The notes under the pieces: model-generated
What the model was told of the DNA's origin: nothing
The model's input: only the letters and a program-made list of their open reading frames with translations
The model's database searches: none
Program-made: the position numbers and the translations under genes
Assembly: GCF_023715725.1 (NCBI RefSeq)
Contig: NZ_JAMBOT010000014.1
Location: forward strand, 1-64,000
Direction of reading: 5' to 3'
Origin: Paenibacillus pasadenensis
Lineage (GTDB): Bacteria; Bacillota; Bacilli; Paenibacillales; Paenibacillaceae
DNA length: 64,000 bases
Shown: positions 26,807 through 35,170 of the stretch, piece by piece
Layout of the letters: each line of letters opens with the position of its first letter
Numbering within the stretch: the stretch's first letter is position 1

Positions 26807-27657
26807 TGGTTCGGAAAATGGCTGCTGTCCTTGCGCTGCTTTTGCTTCTCCTGATGGGAACCTGGTTTTATGCGGCCCGAATCGAGCCCAGGTCGTTGTC
26901 CGTGACGAACATCGAGATCACCAGCAAACAAGTGAGCGATTCTCTGGACGGAATTCGGATCGTACAATTTTCGGATACGCAGCTAGGAGAATCCTTTACG
27001 GCGCAACAGCTTGGCAATCTGGCTAAACGAATTAATTCCCTTCAGCCCGATCTAGTCGTATTTACCGGTGATTTGATCGATCATTATACCCGGTACGGCT
27101 TGGATAATCGCAAGCAAGCCCAGCGGGCGCTGGCTGGTATTAATGCACCGCTCGGCAAGTTTGCCGTATACGGAAACCATGACCGGGGCGGCGGCGGAAG
27201 CGGGAGATATGAGCGCTACTTGGAGGCAGCGGGTTTTAAAGTACTCGTTAATGAGATTTATCCCATCGTCACCGCTGACGGCGATAGGCTGGTTTTGGCC
27301 GGATTGGATGATTATTTGCTTGGCGAACCAAAACCGGAGTCGACATTGATGCAGCTTCGGCCGGACGATTTTAATCTCCTGCTGCTTCACGAGCCTGATC
27401 CGGCAGACCGTTTCAGCGAATATCCGATCGATCTTCAGCTATCCGGACACAGCCACGGGGGTCAGATTCGCATCCCGTTCATGGCGCCTCTGGTGACAAC
27501 ATCGCTAGGTGAAACTTATGTGGCAGGCCCGTACAGCCTTCCGGGACAATACCGTCCTATGACCCTTTATGTCAACCGGGGGATCGGAACGACACGGATG
27601 CCCTTACGCTTGTTTTCCAGGCCGGAGCTGACGCTGATTCGGTTGGCGGGTATGTAG
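26806..27657 (+). CDS. Membrane-anchored metallophosphoesterase (YkuE-like)
   Basis: 283 residues. An N-terminal membrane anchor (AAVLALLLLLLMGTWFY) and calcineurin-type motifs: QFSDTQLGE (Asp; Gln replaces the usual His), FTGDLIDHY, YGNHDRG, and LSGHSHGGQIRIP. YkuE-like enzymes sit outside the membrane. Its ATG shares a base with the GH5 stop codon. The pairing suggests a surface role, but the substrate is unknown. A strong terminator follows. Confidence 0.88.
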   Translation: MVRKMAAVLALLLLLLMGTWFYAARIEPRSLSVTNIEITSKQVSDSLDGIRIVQFSDTQLGESFTAQQLGNLAKRINSLQPDLVVFTGDLIDHYTRYGLDNRKQAQRALAGINAPLGKFAVYGNHDRGGGGSGRYERYLEAAGFKVLVNEIYPIVTADGDRLVLAGLDDYLLGEPKPESTLMQLRPDDFNLLLLHEPDPADRFSEYPIDLQLSGHSHGGQIRIPFMAPLVTTSLGETYVAGPYSLPGQYRPMTLYVNRGIGTTRMPLRLFSRPELTLIRLAGM

Positions 27658-27671
27658 GAGGATATTTGGGC

Positions 27672-27718
27672 AAAAAAAGCGCGAGACGCAGGAGAAAATC
27701 CTGTGCTCGCGTTTTATT
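27672..27718. terminator. Bidirectional terminator between convergent genes
   Basis: aaaagcgcgagacgcagga pairs with tcctgtgctcgcgtttt over about 17 bp with small mismatches; A-run and T-run flank it. It serves the metallophosphoesterase and the convergent HAD gene. Confidence 0.85.
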
Positions 27719-27757
27719 GTGCATGCGAATGCCGTCTCCTTGATTAGGCAGGCAAAC

Positions 27758-28567
27758 TTACTGGACGGTTTGTTCCGTTAAAATAAATTTTTCCACAACA
27801 TGCGCTACGCCGTCTTCGTTGTTGGAGAGCGTAATATAATCCGCAATTTCCTTGAGCGGGGCTTGGGCATTGCCCATCGCTACGCCAAGTCCTGCCGCCA
27901 TCAGCATTTCGCGGTCGTTCCAGCCGTCGCCCATGGCGATTGTTTCTTCCATTGTGCAGCCGATATGCTCCGCAATGAAACGGAGGGCGTGGCCTTTTGT
28001 GCCTTCCTTGTGCATGAACTCAAGGTAATGGGCTTTAGACTTGGTCATATGCACCCGGTCGCCGATTAGCGGCTGAAGCTCGGGAATCAATGCATCGAGA
28101 CGCTCAGGTTCGTCGATAATGAGCATTTTAAGCAGCGGCTGACTCAGCAGCGAGTCGAAGTCCGGCGCAACGATAAACGGGATTTTGGAGTTGCGTGCAT
28201 AGTCGCGCACTTTATCGTTGTCTTCACGAACGTACAGCTTGTCGTCGACATACAGCTGCAGATGCAGGCCGTTGTCCAGGCAGTATTGATTAAGCTCGGC
28301 TGCAGCATCGCTGGGAACGGTGCGCTCGTACAGCACCTTGCCGTCCAGCAGCGTTTTGACCAGGGAGCCCTGATACGTAATGATCGGGACGTTGAGCTGC
28401 AGCCCTTCGGCAACCTGCCGCGCGGAGGCGAACATGCGGCCCGTCGCCAGCGTTACCGTCACGCCATGCTCCAAAGCGCTTTTCAGCGCGGCGCGTGTAT
28501 GTGGTGTCACTTCCAGCTCGTCGTTAAGCAGCGTATCGTCTACGTCGATGGCAATTAGCTTATACAT
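27758..28567 (-). CDS. Cof-type HAD-superfamily phosphatase
   Basis: 269 residues, class IIB HAD hydrolase. Motif I is IAIDVDDTLLND (nucleophile Asp8), motif II VTLATGRMF, motif III Lys in the KSKAHYLEFM region, motif IV IAMGDGWNDREML. The C2-type cap lies between. Such enzymes dephosphorylate sugar phosphates or flavin/pyridoxal phosphates; substrate not inferable. ggagag-type site before the ATG on its strand. Confidence 0.9.
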   Translation of the reverse strand: MYKLIAIDVDDTLLNDELEVTPHTRAALKSALEHGVTVTLATGRMFASARQVAEGLQLNVPIITYQGSLVKTLLDGKVLYERTVPSDAAAELNQYCLDNGLHLQLYVDDKLYVREDNDKVRDYARNSKIPFIVAPDFDSLLSQPLLKMLIIDEPERLDALIPELQPLIGDRVHMTKSKAHYLEFMHKEGTKGHALRFIAEHIGCTMEETIAMGDGWNDREMLMAAGLGVAMGNAQAPLKEIADYITLSNNEDGVAHVVEKFILTEQTVQ

Positions 28568-28724
28568 GATTACTCTCCACTCTTTTCTCTATTTGTCGTT
28601 AGCCAGGTTCATTGTACCGGACACGCACGGGCGGGACAAGCCTGGCGTAAAATTGAATGCGGACTTCAAATAGGATAAAGTAGGTATGATAGTAAGGCCT
28701 GCGGGCAGAGTGGAGAGATCGAAC

Positions 28725-30143
28725 ATGTGGGAGCGCGGCACGGCTGCAGGGCAGCGGATGAAAACTTGGATTGTAGTTGGAGTGGCAGCGGCGCTAATCA
28801 TCGGGTTTGCTGCGGGCAGAATTTCCATGACGGTTCAATTTCCGGTATTGAAGGAAAAAGTATTTGCCAACTTTAATGCCGCTTATAAAGAAATCCGGGC
28901 GGAGTATCTGTACGATACCGAGCCGGACAAGCTGCTGAATGGAGCAACCAAAGGGATGTTGGCGTCCTTGGACGACCCTTATTCGGTTTATTTGCCGGGT
29001 GATGAGGGGCAGGACTTTGTTCAGAGCTATCAGCCGGAATTCGTCGGCATCGGCGTACAGGTACGGCAGGAGGAAGGGCGTTTCCTCATTGATACCGTCA
29101 TTAAGGACACTCCGGCGGAGAAGGGCGGCGTGCTCGCCGGGGATGAGATCGTGAAGGTGGATGGCACGGCTGTTCAAGGAACCACGATGGACAAGCTCGT
29201 TGCGCTGCTGCGCGGCGAAAAGGGCACCAAGGTGAAGGTGACGCTTGCCAGAGGCGGCGGTCCCGAAATGACGATGGAGCTGACGAGAGCTCCGATTCCG
29301 GTCACAACCGTTTCGCATAAGATGCTTCAGGATGGAATTGGACAAATTACGATATCGCGGTTTGCGGAATCAACGGCGAAGGAATTCGAGAAATCGCTCA
29401 AGGAGCTGCAGGGCAAAGGCATGAAAAAGCTCGTCATCGATCTGCGCTCCAATCCGGGCGGACTGCTCATTCCGACGATCGATATTGCCAGCTTCCTCAT
29501 CCCTAAAGGCAAGCTTATTCTTGAGGTTGATTACAAGGACGAGAAGAAGGTCCAGAAGTATTATTCCAAGCAGAAGGAAAAGTTTGAGCTGCCGATTGCC
29601 GTTCTTGTCAACGGGCAGACGGCCAGCGCGGGAGAGGTGCTTGCGGCTGCGCTCAAGGAGTCTGGCGGGGCGACCGTTCTCGGAACGACCACGTTTGGCA
29701 AAGGTATTGTGCAGAGCTTTGGGCAGTTTAACGACAAGTCGGTGCTCAAGCTGACGGAAGCGGAGTGGAAAACGCCGTCCGGCAAGTCGATTCACAAAAA
29801 AGGCGTGGAGCCGGATCAGAAGGTGGATCTTCCTGCATACGCATCTCTGCCGATGCTGCCTTCCGGGGAAGAGCTCAAACAGGGCGATTACGGCGACTTT
29901 GTCAAAACGCTTCAATCGATGCTGGCGGCGCTCGGCTACGAGGCGGCCCCGGTGCCGGGCGTGTTCGGCGAGCAGACGGAGGAAGCGGTGCGCTTATTCC
30001 AGAAGCGCAGCGGTCTGGAGGAGAACGGCGTCGTCGGCGACCGCACCTCCTATGCGCTGATGGAGCAGCTGCGGGATTTGCTGCAGAAGGACGATCCGCA
30101 GCTGAAGGCTGCGATTGCGAAGCTGGGCGAGGCGGGGAAGTAG
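28725..30143 (+). CDS. S41-family carboxy-terminal processing protease (CtpA/CtpB type)
   Basis: About 472 residues. Membrane anchor (TWIVVGVAAALIIGFAAG), then a PDZ domain (YQPEFVGIGVQV to VKVTLARGG), the S41 core with IDLRSNPGGL, catalytic Ser in NGQTASAGEVLAAA and Lys in FGKGIVQ, and a C-terminal peptidoglycan-binding domain (LKQGDYGDFVKTLQSML ... ALMEQL). In Bacillus, CtpB acts in sporulation signalling across the intermembrane space; the exact role here is inferred. ATG 28725 has ggagag 8 bp upstream; an in-frame start at 28686 is less likely. Confidence 0.92.
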   Translation: MWERGTAAGQRMKTWIVVGVAAALIIGFAAGRISMTVQFPVLKEKVFANFNAAYKEIRAEYLYDTEPDKLLNGATKGMLASLDDPYSVYLPGDEGQDFVQSYQPEFVGIGVQVRQEEGRFLIDTVIKDTPAEKGGVLAGDEIVKVDGTAVQGTTMDKLVALLRGEKGTKVKVTLARGGGPEMTMELTRAPIPVTTVSHKMLQDGIGQITISRFAESTAKEFEKSLKELQGKGMKKLVIDLRSNPGGLLIPTIDIASFLIPKGKLILEVDYKDEKKVQKYYSKQKEKFELPIAVLVNGQTASAGEVLAAALKESGGATVLGTTTFGKGIVQSFGQFNDKSVLKLTEAEWKTPSGKSIHKKGVEPDQKVDLPAYASLPMLPSGEELKQGDYGDFVKTLQSMLAALGYEAAPVPGVFGEQTEEAVRLFQKRSGLEENGVVGDRTSYALMEQLRDLLQKDDPQLKAAIAKLGEAGK

Positions 30144-30185
30144 GCTGAGCGTAAGCTTGTTCAGACCATCTATTTTGTGAAATGA

Positions 30186-30227
30186 GAAACCGTAACAGCG
30201 GGGAAAACCTGCTGTTACGGTTTTTTG
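30186..30227 (+). terminator. Terminator after the S41 protease gene
   Basis: aaaccgtaacagc (30187-30199) and gctgttacggttt (30211-30223) are perfect 13-bp arms, with T6. Confidence 0.9.
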
Positions 30228-30274
30228 TTAAAGGTGAAGGATTCGGATTATCAGAGGTGCAAAGGAGAATTTTT

Positions 30275-30601
30275 ATGCCGAGCATGCCGTTTTCCATTTG
30301 GATTGAAGCTGAACATTGGGCTGAAGGAGAATGGAACATACAGGATGGTAACACGGATGCAATCGTTACATTTGAAGACGGTTCTAGGTGGATTGCTTCA
30401 TTTTATACATACAAGAACATTCTCACTCTTGCAGAAAAGAATCAAGGAACTGCAGAGTGTTTACAAGGAAAGTATTTTTGGAGCAGTGACATGGTATTAG
30501 TGGATGAATGCAGTCGTAACCGCATTGAAGAAGTGGTTGAACATTTAATAGAGCAATTCGATTTTGAATCTATTTTTAGTAAATGTGATGATTCAAATTA
30601 A
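30275..30601 (+). CDS. Hypothetical small acidic protein, 108 residues
   Basis: ATG 30275 follows aaaggag at 8 bp. The protein (MPSMPFSIWIEAEHWAEGEW..., ending FESIFSKCDDSN) is acidic and Trp-rich with a beta-then-alpha pattern, a size and character seen in small immunity-type proteins, but I recognise no family. No toxin gene is next to it. Marks the start of an AT-rich island that ends about 31.7 kb. Confidence 0.6.
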   Translation: MPSMPFSIWIEAEHWAEGEWNIQDGNTDAIVTFEDGSRWIASFYTYKNILTLAEKNQGTAECLQGKYFWSSDMVLVDECSRNRIEEVVEHLIEQFDFESIFSKCDDSN

Positions 30602-30849
30602 TACCAGTGGAAGCGCAAGCCTAAGTGAACAGCTCAAGGTAGAAGCCCTACGGCTACTGGGAAAAATGCTTCATCAAGCAACTATAATCTGGCATATGAT
30701 TCAATTAATCTAGTCAAAAACTGATGGTAATCACAGCTTTGTAGATATGGTTTTATAATAGCTGGATTACTTAATAAATCGAGCAGCAGACGGGGACCAT
30801 GCAAAGAATAAAGTGGTATGATTTTAGAAATACGAATGGAGAAGCGAGC

Positions 30850-31096
30850 ATGATTCAAAGACGGTACGAAATAAGTAATGGACAGTGGGAACAATTTAAG
30901 GACATGTTCTCGCCCTATCAAACAGGACGTCTGTCAAAATTAATTAATCACACGATGTTTCTACATCCGTTCAAGCCCATCAACACAGTGCTGGGGCTAA
31001 AAAAACGCTGAAGGACACGCAACTCGTTACGACAAGTTGGGCAAGTCATTTCTGGCGTTTGTATACATTTCTTCCATGTTCAAATTGACTCAATAA
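30850..31096 (+). pseudogene. IS5-family transposase remnant
   Basis: Three separate pieces of one transposase survive. The N-terminus reads MIQRRYEISNGQWEQFKDMF and SPYQTGRLSKL; a central piece in a different frame reads VQAHQHSAGAKK (about 30977-31012), normally near the catalytic Asp; the C-terminus reads ATRYDKLGKSFLAFVYISSM to the TAA at 31096. Full IS5-type transposases have roughly 250 residues, so most of the catalytic core has been deleted and the rest frameshifted. Inactive. Terminal repeats were not identified. Confidence 0.85.
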
Positions 31097-31119
31097 TGAG
31101 TTTTAAGACACGTCCTACA

Positions 31120-31671
31120 TTAATTCAAATTTTTATTTACCGGTTGTTCATACCAGCCCAAAACAATTCTAGCCTTGATTGTGCTGGAGGAAGCAGGTAA
31201 AAATACAACAAAACTGCCGCCAGGCGGAATAATAATCTTTCCTTGCTCGTCGACGAGAATTGGGGAAGGCGGAACTTCTCGAGTAAAAATGTTAGTTCCT
31301 CCGCTCGGAACCCCTCTCGTTGATCTTACAAATTTCAGCTTGACTTTAGGTTTAGTGGGACGAGTCGTATTGGCAGGGCTTACGAGTGTTGAAGTGCTCG
31401 CAACTCCAGGGGGGGTAGTATTAACATAAAATTTTGCAGGGAAGGTTTTGTTGGACAAATTGTTTACCGTAAATGTGGCTAAGAATAAATTCACCCCAGA
31501 GTTAGCAGGATTAATTAGGCCACCCCACGCATTTGCGCCTTGGCCGGCTGTCAGCGTTTCCGTTTGCCCTATAAAGTATCTTCCTTGAAGAGATTGGTAA
31601 AGCTCGTTGGGAATGCTTACGACTTTAGGGAGTCGAACGGAATTTTTCAGACTACTCTTTTTAAGTTTCAT
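31120..31671 (-). CDS. DUF6143-like hypothetical protein
   Basis: 183 residues. Core segment GRYFIGQTETLTAGQGANAW then GGLINPANSGVNLFLATFTV resembles the DUF6143 family of spore formers; I am moderately sure of that name. The pattern is all-beta with a Pro/Thr-rich middle (VSPANTTRPTKPKVK) and no signal peptide or Cys. Function unknown. Located beside the IS5 remnant in an AT-rich island, so it may be accessory DNA. Confidence 0.65.
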   Translation of the reverse strand: MKLKKSSLKNSVRLPKVVSIPNELYQSLQGRYFIGQTETLTAGQGANAWGGLINPANSGVNLFLATFTVNNLSNKTFPAKFYVNTTPPGVASTSTLVSPANTTRPTKPKVKLKFVRSTRGVPSGGTNIFTREVPPSPILVDEQGKIIIPPGGSFVVFLPASSSTIKARIVLGWYEQPVNKNLN

Positions 31672-32045
31672 TCTTTATCACTCCAGTACATACTTTTTAC
31701 TTAAATGATATGAAAATGAATCTCTAAAGGTGCAAGAATGATAGAAAAATAGACCGCCTATCAGACTATTTTCGTGCGGGCTACCCGCAATAGTCGAAGG
31801 ATGACGGCCTAGTTCCCGCGCGATCAAGCAAGTTAATATGTTAATAACATGCTCCATGATTGTTAATCCAATATTACTAATCGGATTTATTGGTTCTGTA
31901 CTTAACTTTTGGTGACTGGAATAGTTTTTGGAGGAAATAAAAAAACACTAAGCATCCACTTAGTGTTTTTCTTTTACAACGGAAAGCCTTAATTACCTTC
32001 AAGTATCCACTTGCTTAGCTCTTTGTCAAATGTTTACAAGCCTAG
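31672..32045. other. 374-bp gap without a gene
   Basis: Upstream part should hold the promoter of the reverse-strand 31120 gene, not clearly identified. It contains a two-tier hairpin at 31764-31795 (gactatt/aatagtc outside, gcggg/cccgc inside) and the short palindrome TGTTAATAACA near 31838. The terminator at 31940-31974 closes it. No open frame with a ribosome site was seen. Confidence 0.5.
31940..31974. terminator. Terminator of the map side
   Basis: aaaaacactaag and cttagtgttttt (12-bp arms, loop CATCCA), A/T tails on both sides. The aacactaa core matches the hairpins at 7402-7442 and 8394-8427. Confidence 0.8.
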
Positions 32046-32795
32046 TTACTGCTGCGTCAAAATGAGTGCGCCGCCCTCGCGAATCACCAGCGTATGCTCA
32101 TATTGAGCGGAGCGTTTGCCGTCCAGCGTGCGGCAGGTCCAGCCGTCATTGTCAATGAACATTTCGAGCGTACCCTCGTTAATCATCGGCTCGATCGTCA
32201 TCACCATGCCTTCCTTGAGACGGAAGCCTTTGCCGGGTTTGCCGACATGGGAGTAGTTTGGTTCCTCATGCACCTCGGAGCCTACGCCGTGTCCAAGCAG
32301 ATCCCGCACGACCGAAAAGCCGTTGCTTTCGGCATGTTTTTGCAGAGCATGCATGACGTCACCGATGCGGTTGCCGGGAACGGCCAGGGCAATGGCGATA
32401 TCCAGGCATTCCTTTGTCACTTGCATTAGCTTGCGCGACTCTTCGGAAATGTTCCCGACTGCATAGGTCCATGCCGAATCGCTGACCCAGCCGTCGGCTT
32501 TGACGACGATGTCGATTGTAGCCAGATCTCCGTCCGCAAGCGGGGTATCGTTCGGGAAACCGTGCGCAATCACATCGTTGACCGAGGCGCAGGTGGCGTA
32601 TTTATAGCCTTTGTAGCCGATCGTATAGGGAATGGCGTCCTGGCTGCGAATGTAGTCCTCGACCATGCGCTCAATATCCATCGTCGTCACGCCTGGGCGG
32701 AGCATGGCGGCTATCCGGCGATGGCATTCCGCAACAATCCCCCCGGCCCGCTTCATTTGTTCAATCTGCTCCGGCGTATACAGTTTAATTGACAT
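32046..32795 (-). CDS. map: Methionine aminopeptidase, type I
   Basis: 249 residues; removes the N-terminal Met from new proteins in the cytosol. Metal ligands are visible in order: Asp in TIDIVVKADGWVSDSAW (two Asp), His in GHGVGSEVHEEP, Glu in MTIEPM and Glu in QYEHTLVI. ATG 32795 has agagg 7 bp upstream; the frame open to 32858 lacks a site. This copy lies outside the ribosomal-protein cluster where a main map gene usually is, so it may be a second copy. Confidence 0.92.
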   Translation of the reverse strand: MSIKLYTPEQIEQMKRAGGIVAECHRRIAAMLRPGVTTMDIERMVEDYIRSQDAIPYTIGYKGYKYATCASVNDVIAHGFPNDTPLADGDLATIDIVVKADGWVSDSAWTYAVGNISEESRKLMQVTKECLDIAIALAVPGNRIGDVMHALQKHAESNGFSVVRDLLGHGVGSEVHEEPNYSHVGKPGKGFRLKEGMVMTIEPMINEGTLEMFIDNDGWTCRTLDGKRSAQYEHTLVIREGGALILTQQ

Positions 32796-32968
32796 ATTGA
32801 TTCCTCTCTTTCTGTTCCTTGCTTCGAAAGCTCTGCCTTCTACGTTACTCCTGGGCAAGCAGTCAGGTCAACTGGAGATGGCTAAAGCAGCTCAAGGCGT
32901 AATCGTCTTTGCAAAGCCAAGCGCTGGTTCGCTCGAAATGGAGCGCAGCGAGAAAAACGGCGCAGACA

Positions 32969-32993
32969 AAAAGCCGGCTATAGACCGGCTTTC
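32969..32993 (-). terminator. Terminator of the 33004 membrane-protein gene
   Basis: aaagccgg and ccggcttt form an 8-bp stem; read on the reverse strand it ends in TTTTTG, just after the 33004-33213 stop. Confidence 0.75.
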
Positions 32994-33003
32994 ACGAGTG
33001 GAG

Positions 33004-33213
33004 CTATCGGGCTTTTCCGTCCCGGCTTTCATCCTTCAAGGACGGAGCGCTTTGTTTGCGGTTGTCATCATCGCTCAGAAAGCTTTCACGATTGCGGTCT
33101 CCCCGGCGGCGTCCCCATATGACGAGGAGGACAACGATGACGATGGTTGCAATAACGGCTACATTTAGAAAACCGCCCAGAAACAGAAAGGTATTTTTAA
33201 CAGCTTCATTCAT
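33004..33213 (-). CDS. Small single-pass membrane protein, 69 residues
   Basis: MNEAVKNTFLFLGGFLNVAV leads into a long hydrophobic helix (FLFLGGFLNVAVIATIVIVV LLVIW), followed by a strongly charged cytosolic tail (GRRRGDRNRESFLSDDDNRK). ATG has aagaggtga upstream on its strand, and a terminator follows, both supporting a real gene. No family recognised. Confidence 0.7.
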   Translation of the reverse strand: MNEAVKNTFLFLGGFLNVAVIATIVIVVLLVIWGRRRGDRNRESFLSDDDNRKQSAPSLKDESRDGKAR

Positions 33214-33336
33214 CGTTTGCTCACCTCTTGGACTACCTTACCCTGTGCCGGATGCTTCTACTCGTAAATAAGGGGCGATCTTGTTACAATTAGTGGACAG
33301 TATTCGCGGCTATAGAGCTGCGGGGAGGTACTACGC

Positions 33337-34446
33337 ATGGAACAATTACCCTTTAAGCAACGCTGGTTAAAAGTGAAGGAAGCGGTAAAAGCTGCGGGTT
33401 ACGGCAAAGTAATTTTGACATCGCCGGCAACGATCTTTTACCTGACCGGATTTTACAGCGAACCCCATGAGCGTTTTATGGCGCTTGTAGTTGAGCCGCA
33501 GCGAGACGGCTATGTGCTGTTTGTTCCGGCATTGGACGAGGAGAGCGCGCGCGGTGCGGCATATGTGGAGAAGCTTCTCCCGATTCGCGACACCGATCGT
33601 CCGTATGCCATATTGGAGCAGACCTGCGGCGACGCCGCTTGTCAGCTCGTCGGCATTGAGAGCTCCCATATCAGCCATGCACATTACGTGCAGCTTGCAA
33701 GTGTTTATCCTGCGGCGCAGTTCACAGACGCGGGACCGCTCATTATGGGCTTGAGGCTGGTGAAAAGCTCCGATGAAATTCTACGCGTAAAGGCTGCGGT
33801 CAGTCTGGCGGAGCAGGTGCTTGCGGAGGCTATCGCAAAGGTGAAACCAGGTGTAACCGAGCTGGATTTGAACGCTGAAATTGAATACCGGATGAGAGTG
33901 CTCGGCGGCGATAAACCGGCGTTTGAGACAATCGTTCTCGGCGGCGTTCGCAGCGCGCTTCCGCATGGACGGTCCAGCAGCTATAAGCTGCAAGAGAACG
34001 ATTTTTTGCTCATTGACATGGGTGTGTTCAAGGACGGATACTGCTCGGATATTACGCGGACGTTTTTAATTGGCGAAGGAACGGAATCTCAACATCGCAT
34101 TTATGAATCCGTACTAAAAGCGAACCGCGCCGGAGTTGCCGCTGTTAAAGCGGGCCGCCCGCTCAAGGAAGTGGATTTGGCCGCCCGTTCGGCGATTGAG
34201 GAGTTAGGCTTCGGACTGTATTTTAACCATCGGACCGGACACGGCATGGGATTGGAGGTTCATGAGCAGCCTTCCGTTCACGGCGAGAACGAAACATTGA
34301 TGCAGAACGGGCTGCTGTTTACTGTTGAGCCTGGAGTGTACATTCCCGACCTTGGCGGAGTGCGGATTGAGGATGATGTGTACATTGGAAGCGACGGCGA
34401 GGCGCAGGTGCTGACTTCGTACTCTCGAGAGCTGACGCGTTTGTAG
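33337..34446 (+). CDS. M24-family Xaa-Pro peptidase
   Basis: 369 residues: creatinase-type N-domain (VILTSPATIFYLTGFYSEPH) and pita-bread catalytic domain. Metal ligands: Asp in LLIDMGVFKDGY, Asp in CSDITRTF, His in TGHGMGLEVHE, Glu in FTVEPGVYIP and Glu in VRIEDDVYI. HGRSSSYKL is the P-type substrate segment. It cuts X-Pro bonds in peptides. Could be PepQ (prolidase) or aminopeptidase P; length fits either. ggggaggt precedes the ATG. A terminator follows. Confidence 0.9.
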   Translation: MEQLPFKQRWLKVKEAVKAAGYGKVILTSPATIFYLTGFYSEPHERFMALVVEPQRDGYVLFVPALDEESARGAAYVEKLLPIRDTDRPYAILEQTCGDAACQLVGIESSHISHAHYVQLASVYPAAQFTDAGPLIMGLRLVKSSDEILRVKAAVSLAEQVLAEAIAKVKPGVTELDLNAEIEYRMRVLGGDKPAFETIVLGGVRSALPHGRSSSYKLQENDFLLIDMGVFKDGYCSDITRTFLIGEGTESQHRIYESVLKANRAGVAAVKAGRPLKEVDLAARSAIEELGFGLYFNHRTGHGMGLEVHEQPSVHGENETLMQNGLLFTVEPGVYIPDLGGVRIEDDVYIGSDGEAQVLTSYSRELTRL

Positions 34447-34483
34447 GATGCAAGCGTGCGCGATGAACGAGCCTGTGCATCTA

Positions 34484-34517
34484 TGAAAAAAGACGCCAGC
34501 CATGGCGTCTTTTTTTG
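34484..34517. terminator. Bidirectional terminator between convergent genes
   Basis: aaaaaagacgcc and ggcgtctttttt, loop AGCCAT; serves the M24 peptidase and the convergent cupin gene. Confidence 0.9.
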
Positions 34518-34544
34518 CTTCAGCCTTTAAAAAAACGGGCTGCT

Positions 34545-35015
34545 CTAGCTGTCCGCCTTCACCACAAGTGTAAAGTCATCGTAATGGAAAGCGGGAGCAA
34601 CGATGCAGGTTACAAATACAGGTTCATCGCCAAGAGGGCGCGCGGTTTGCCAAGCGCCTGCAGGCACTAGCACCTGCGGAGACTGGCCGGCGGCGATATC
34701 GAGCCCAAGCACATGTTTTTGCTCCGCTTCCGGTTTGTCGCCAAGTCCGCCAATGGTCAGCTCAAGCGGACCGCCCGAATGGAACAGCCACAGCTCGTCC
34801 GACAGCACCTTATGCCAGGCGGATTCTTCGCCGGGATGAAGCAGGAAATAGACCGAGCTGGCGGCTGCCCGCGCTCCGGAATAAGGAGCTCCAAGCACCT
34901 CATGCGGAATTTCATAGGATGCCTTCCACATTTCCTTGAACCAGCCGCCTTCGATATGCCGATCCATGCCGAGCAGCTCAACGAATGGGGAGAGAGAAGC
35001 AGATGATTGAGTCAT
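34545..35015 (-). CDS. DUF985-family cupin protein
   Basis: 156 residues, single beta-barrel. Motifs SSVYFLLHPGEESAWHKV and DELWLFHSGGPLEL are the cupin strands with the metal-type His, Glu and His positions; AGAWQTARP comes later. DUF985 proteins are small cupins of uncertain, possibly sugar-related, function. ATG 35015 has agagga 9 bp upstream; the frame open to 35117 has no site. Confidence 0.85.
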   Translation of the reverse strand: MTQSSASLSPFVELLGMDRHIEGGWFKEMWKASYEIPHEVLGAPYSGARAAASSVYFLLHPGEESAWHKVLSDELWLFHSGGPLELTIGGLGDKPEAEQKHVLGLDIAAGQSPQVLVPAGAWQTARPLGDEPVFVTCIVAPAFHYDDFTLVVKADS

Positions 35016-35170
35016 GGAACAATTCTCCTCTTTTTTATAGACTGGTACAACTATAGCATGAGCTTTTCGAGTTTCCAAACCCCGTAAATGCTTTTCGTGG
35101 ACAACCGCGGATAGCAAATGGTAAGATACTGGAAGTTTAGAATCTTGTTGTTATTCGAAAAGAGGGAAAT

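Noticed and set aside
30602-30849. Coding remnant between the 30275 gene and the IS5 scar
   Set aside because: Short peptide-like stretches have no recognisable homology or ribosome site.
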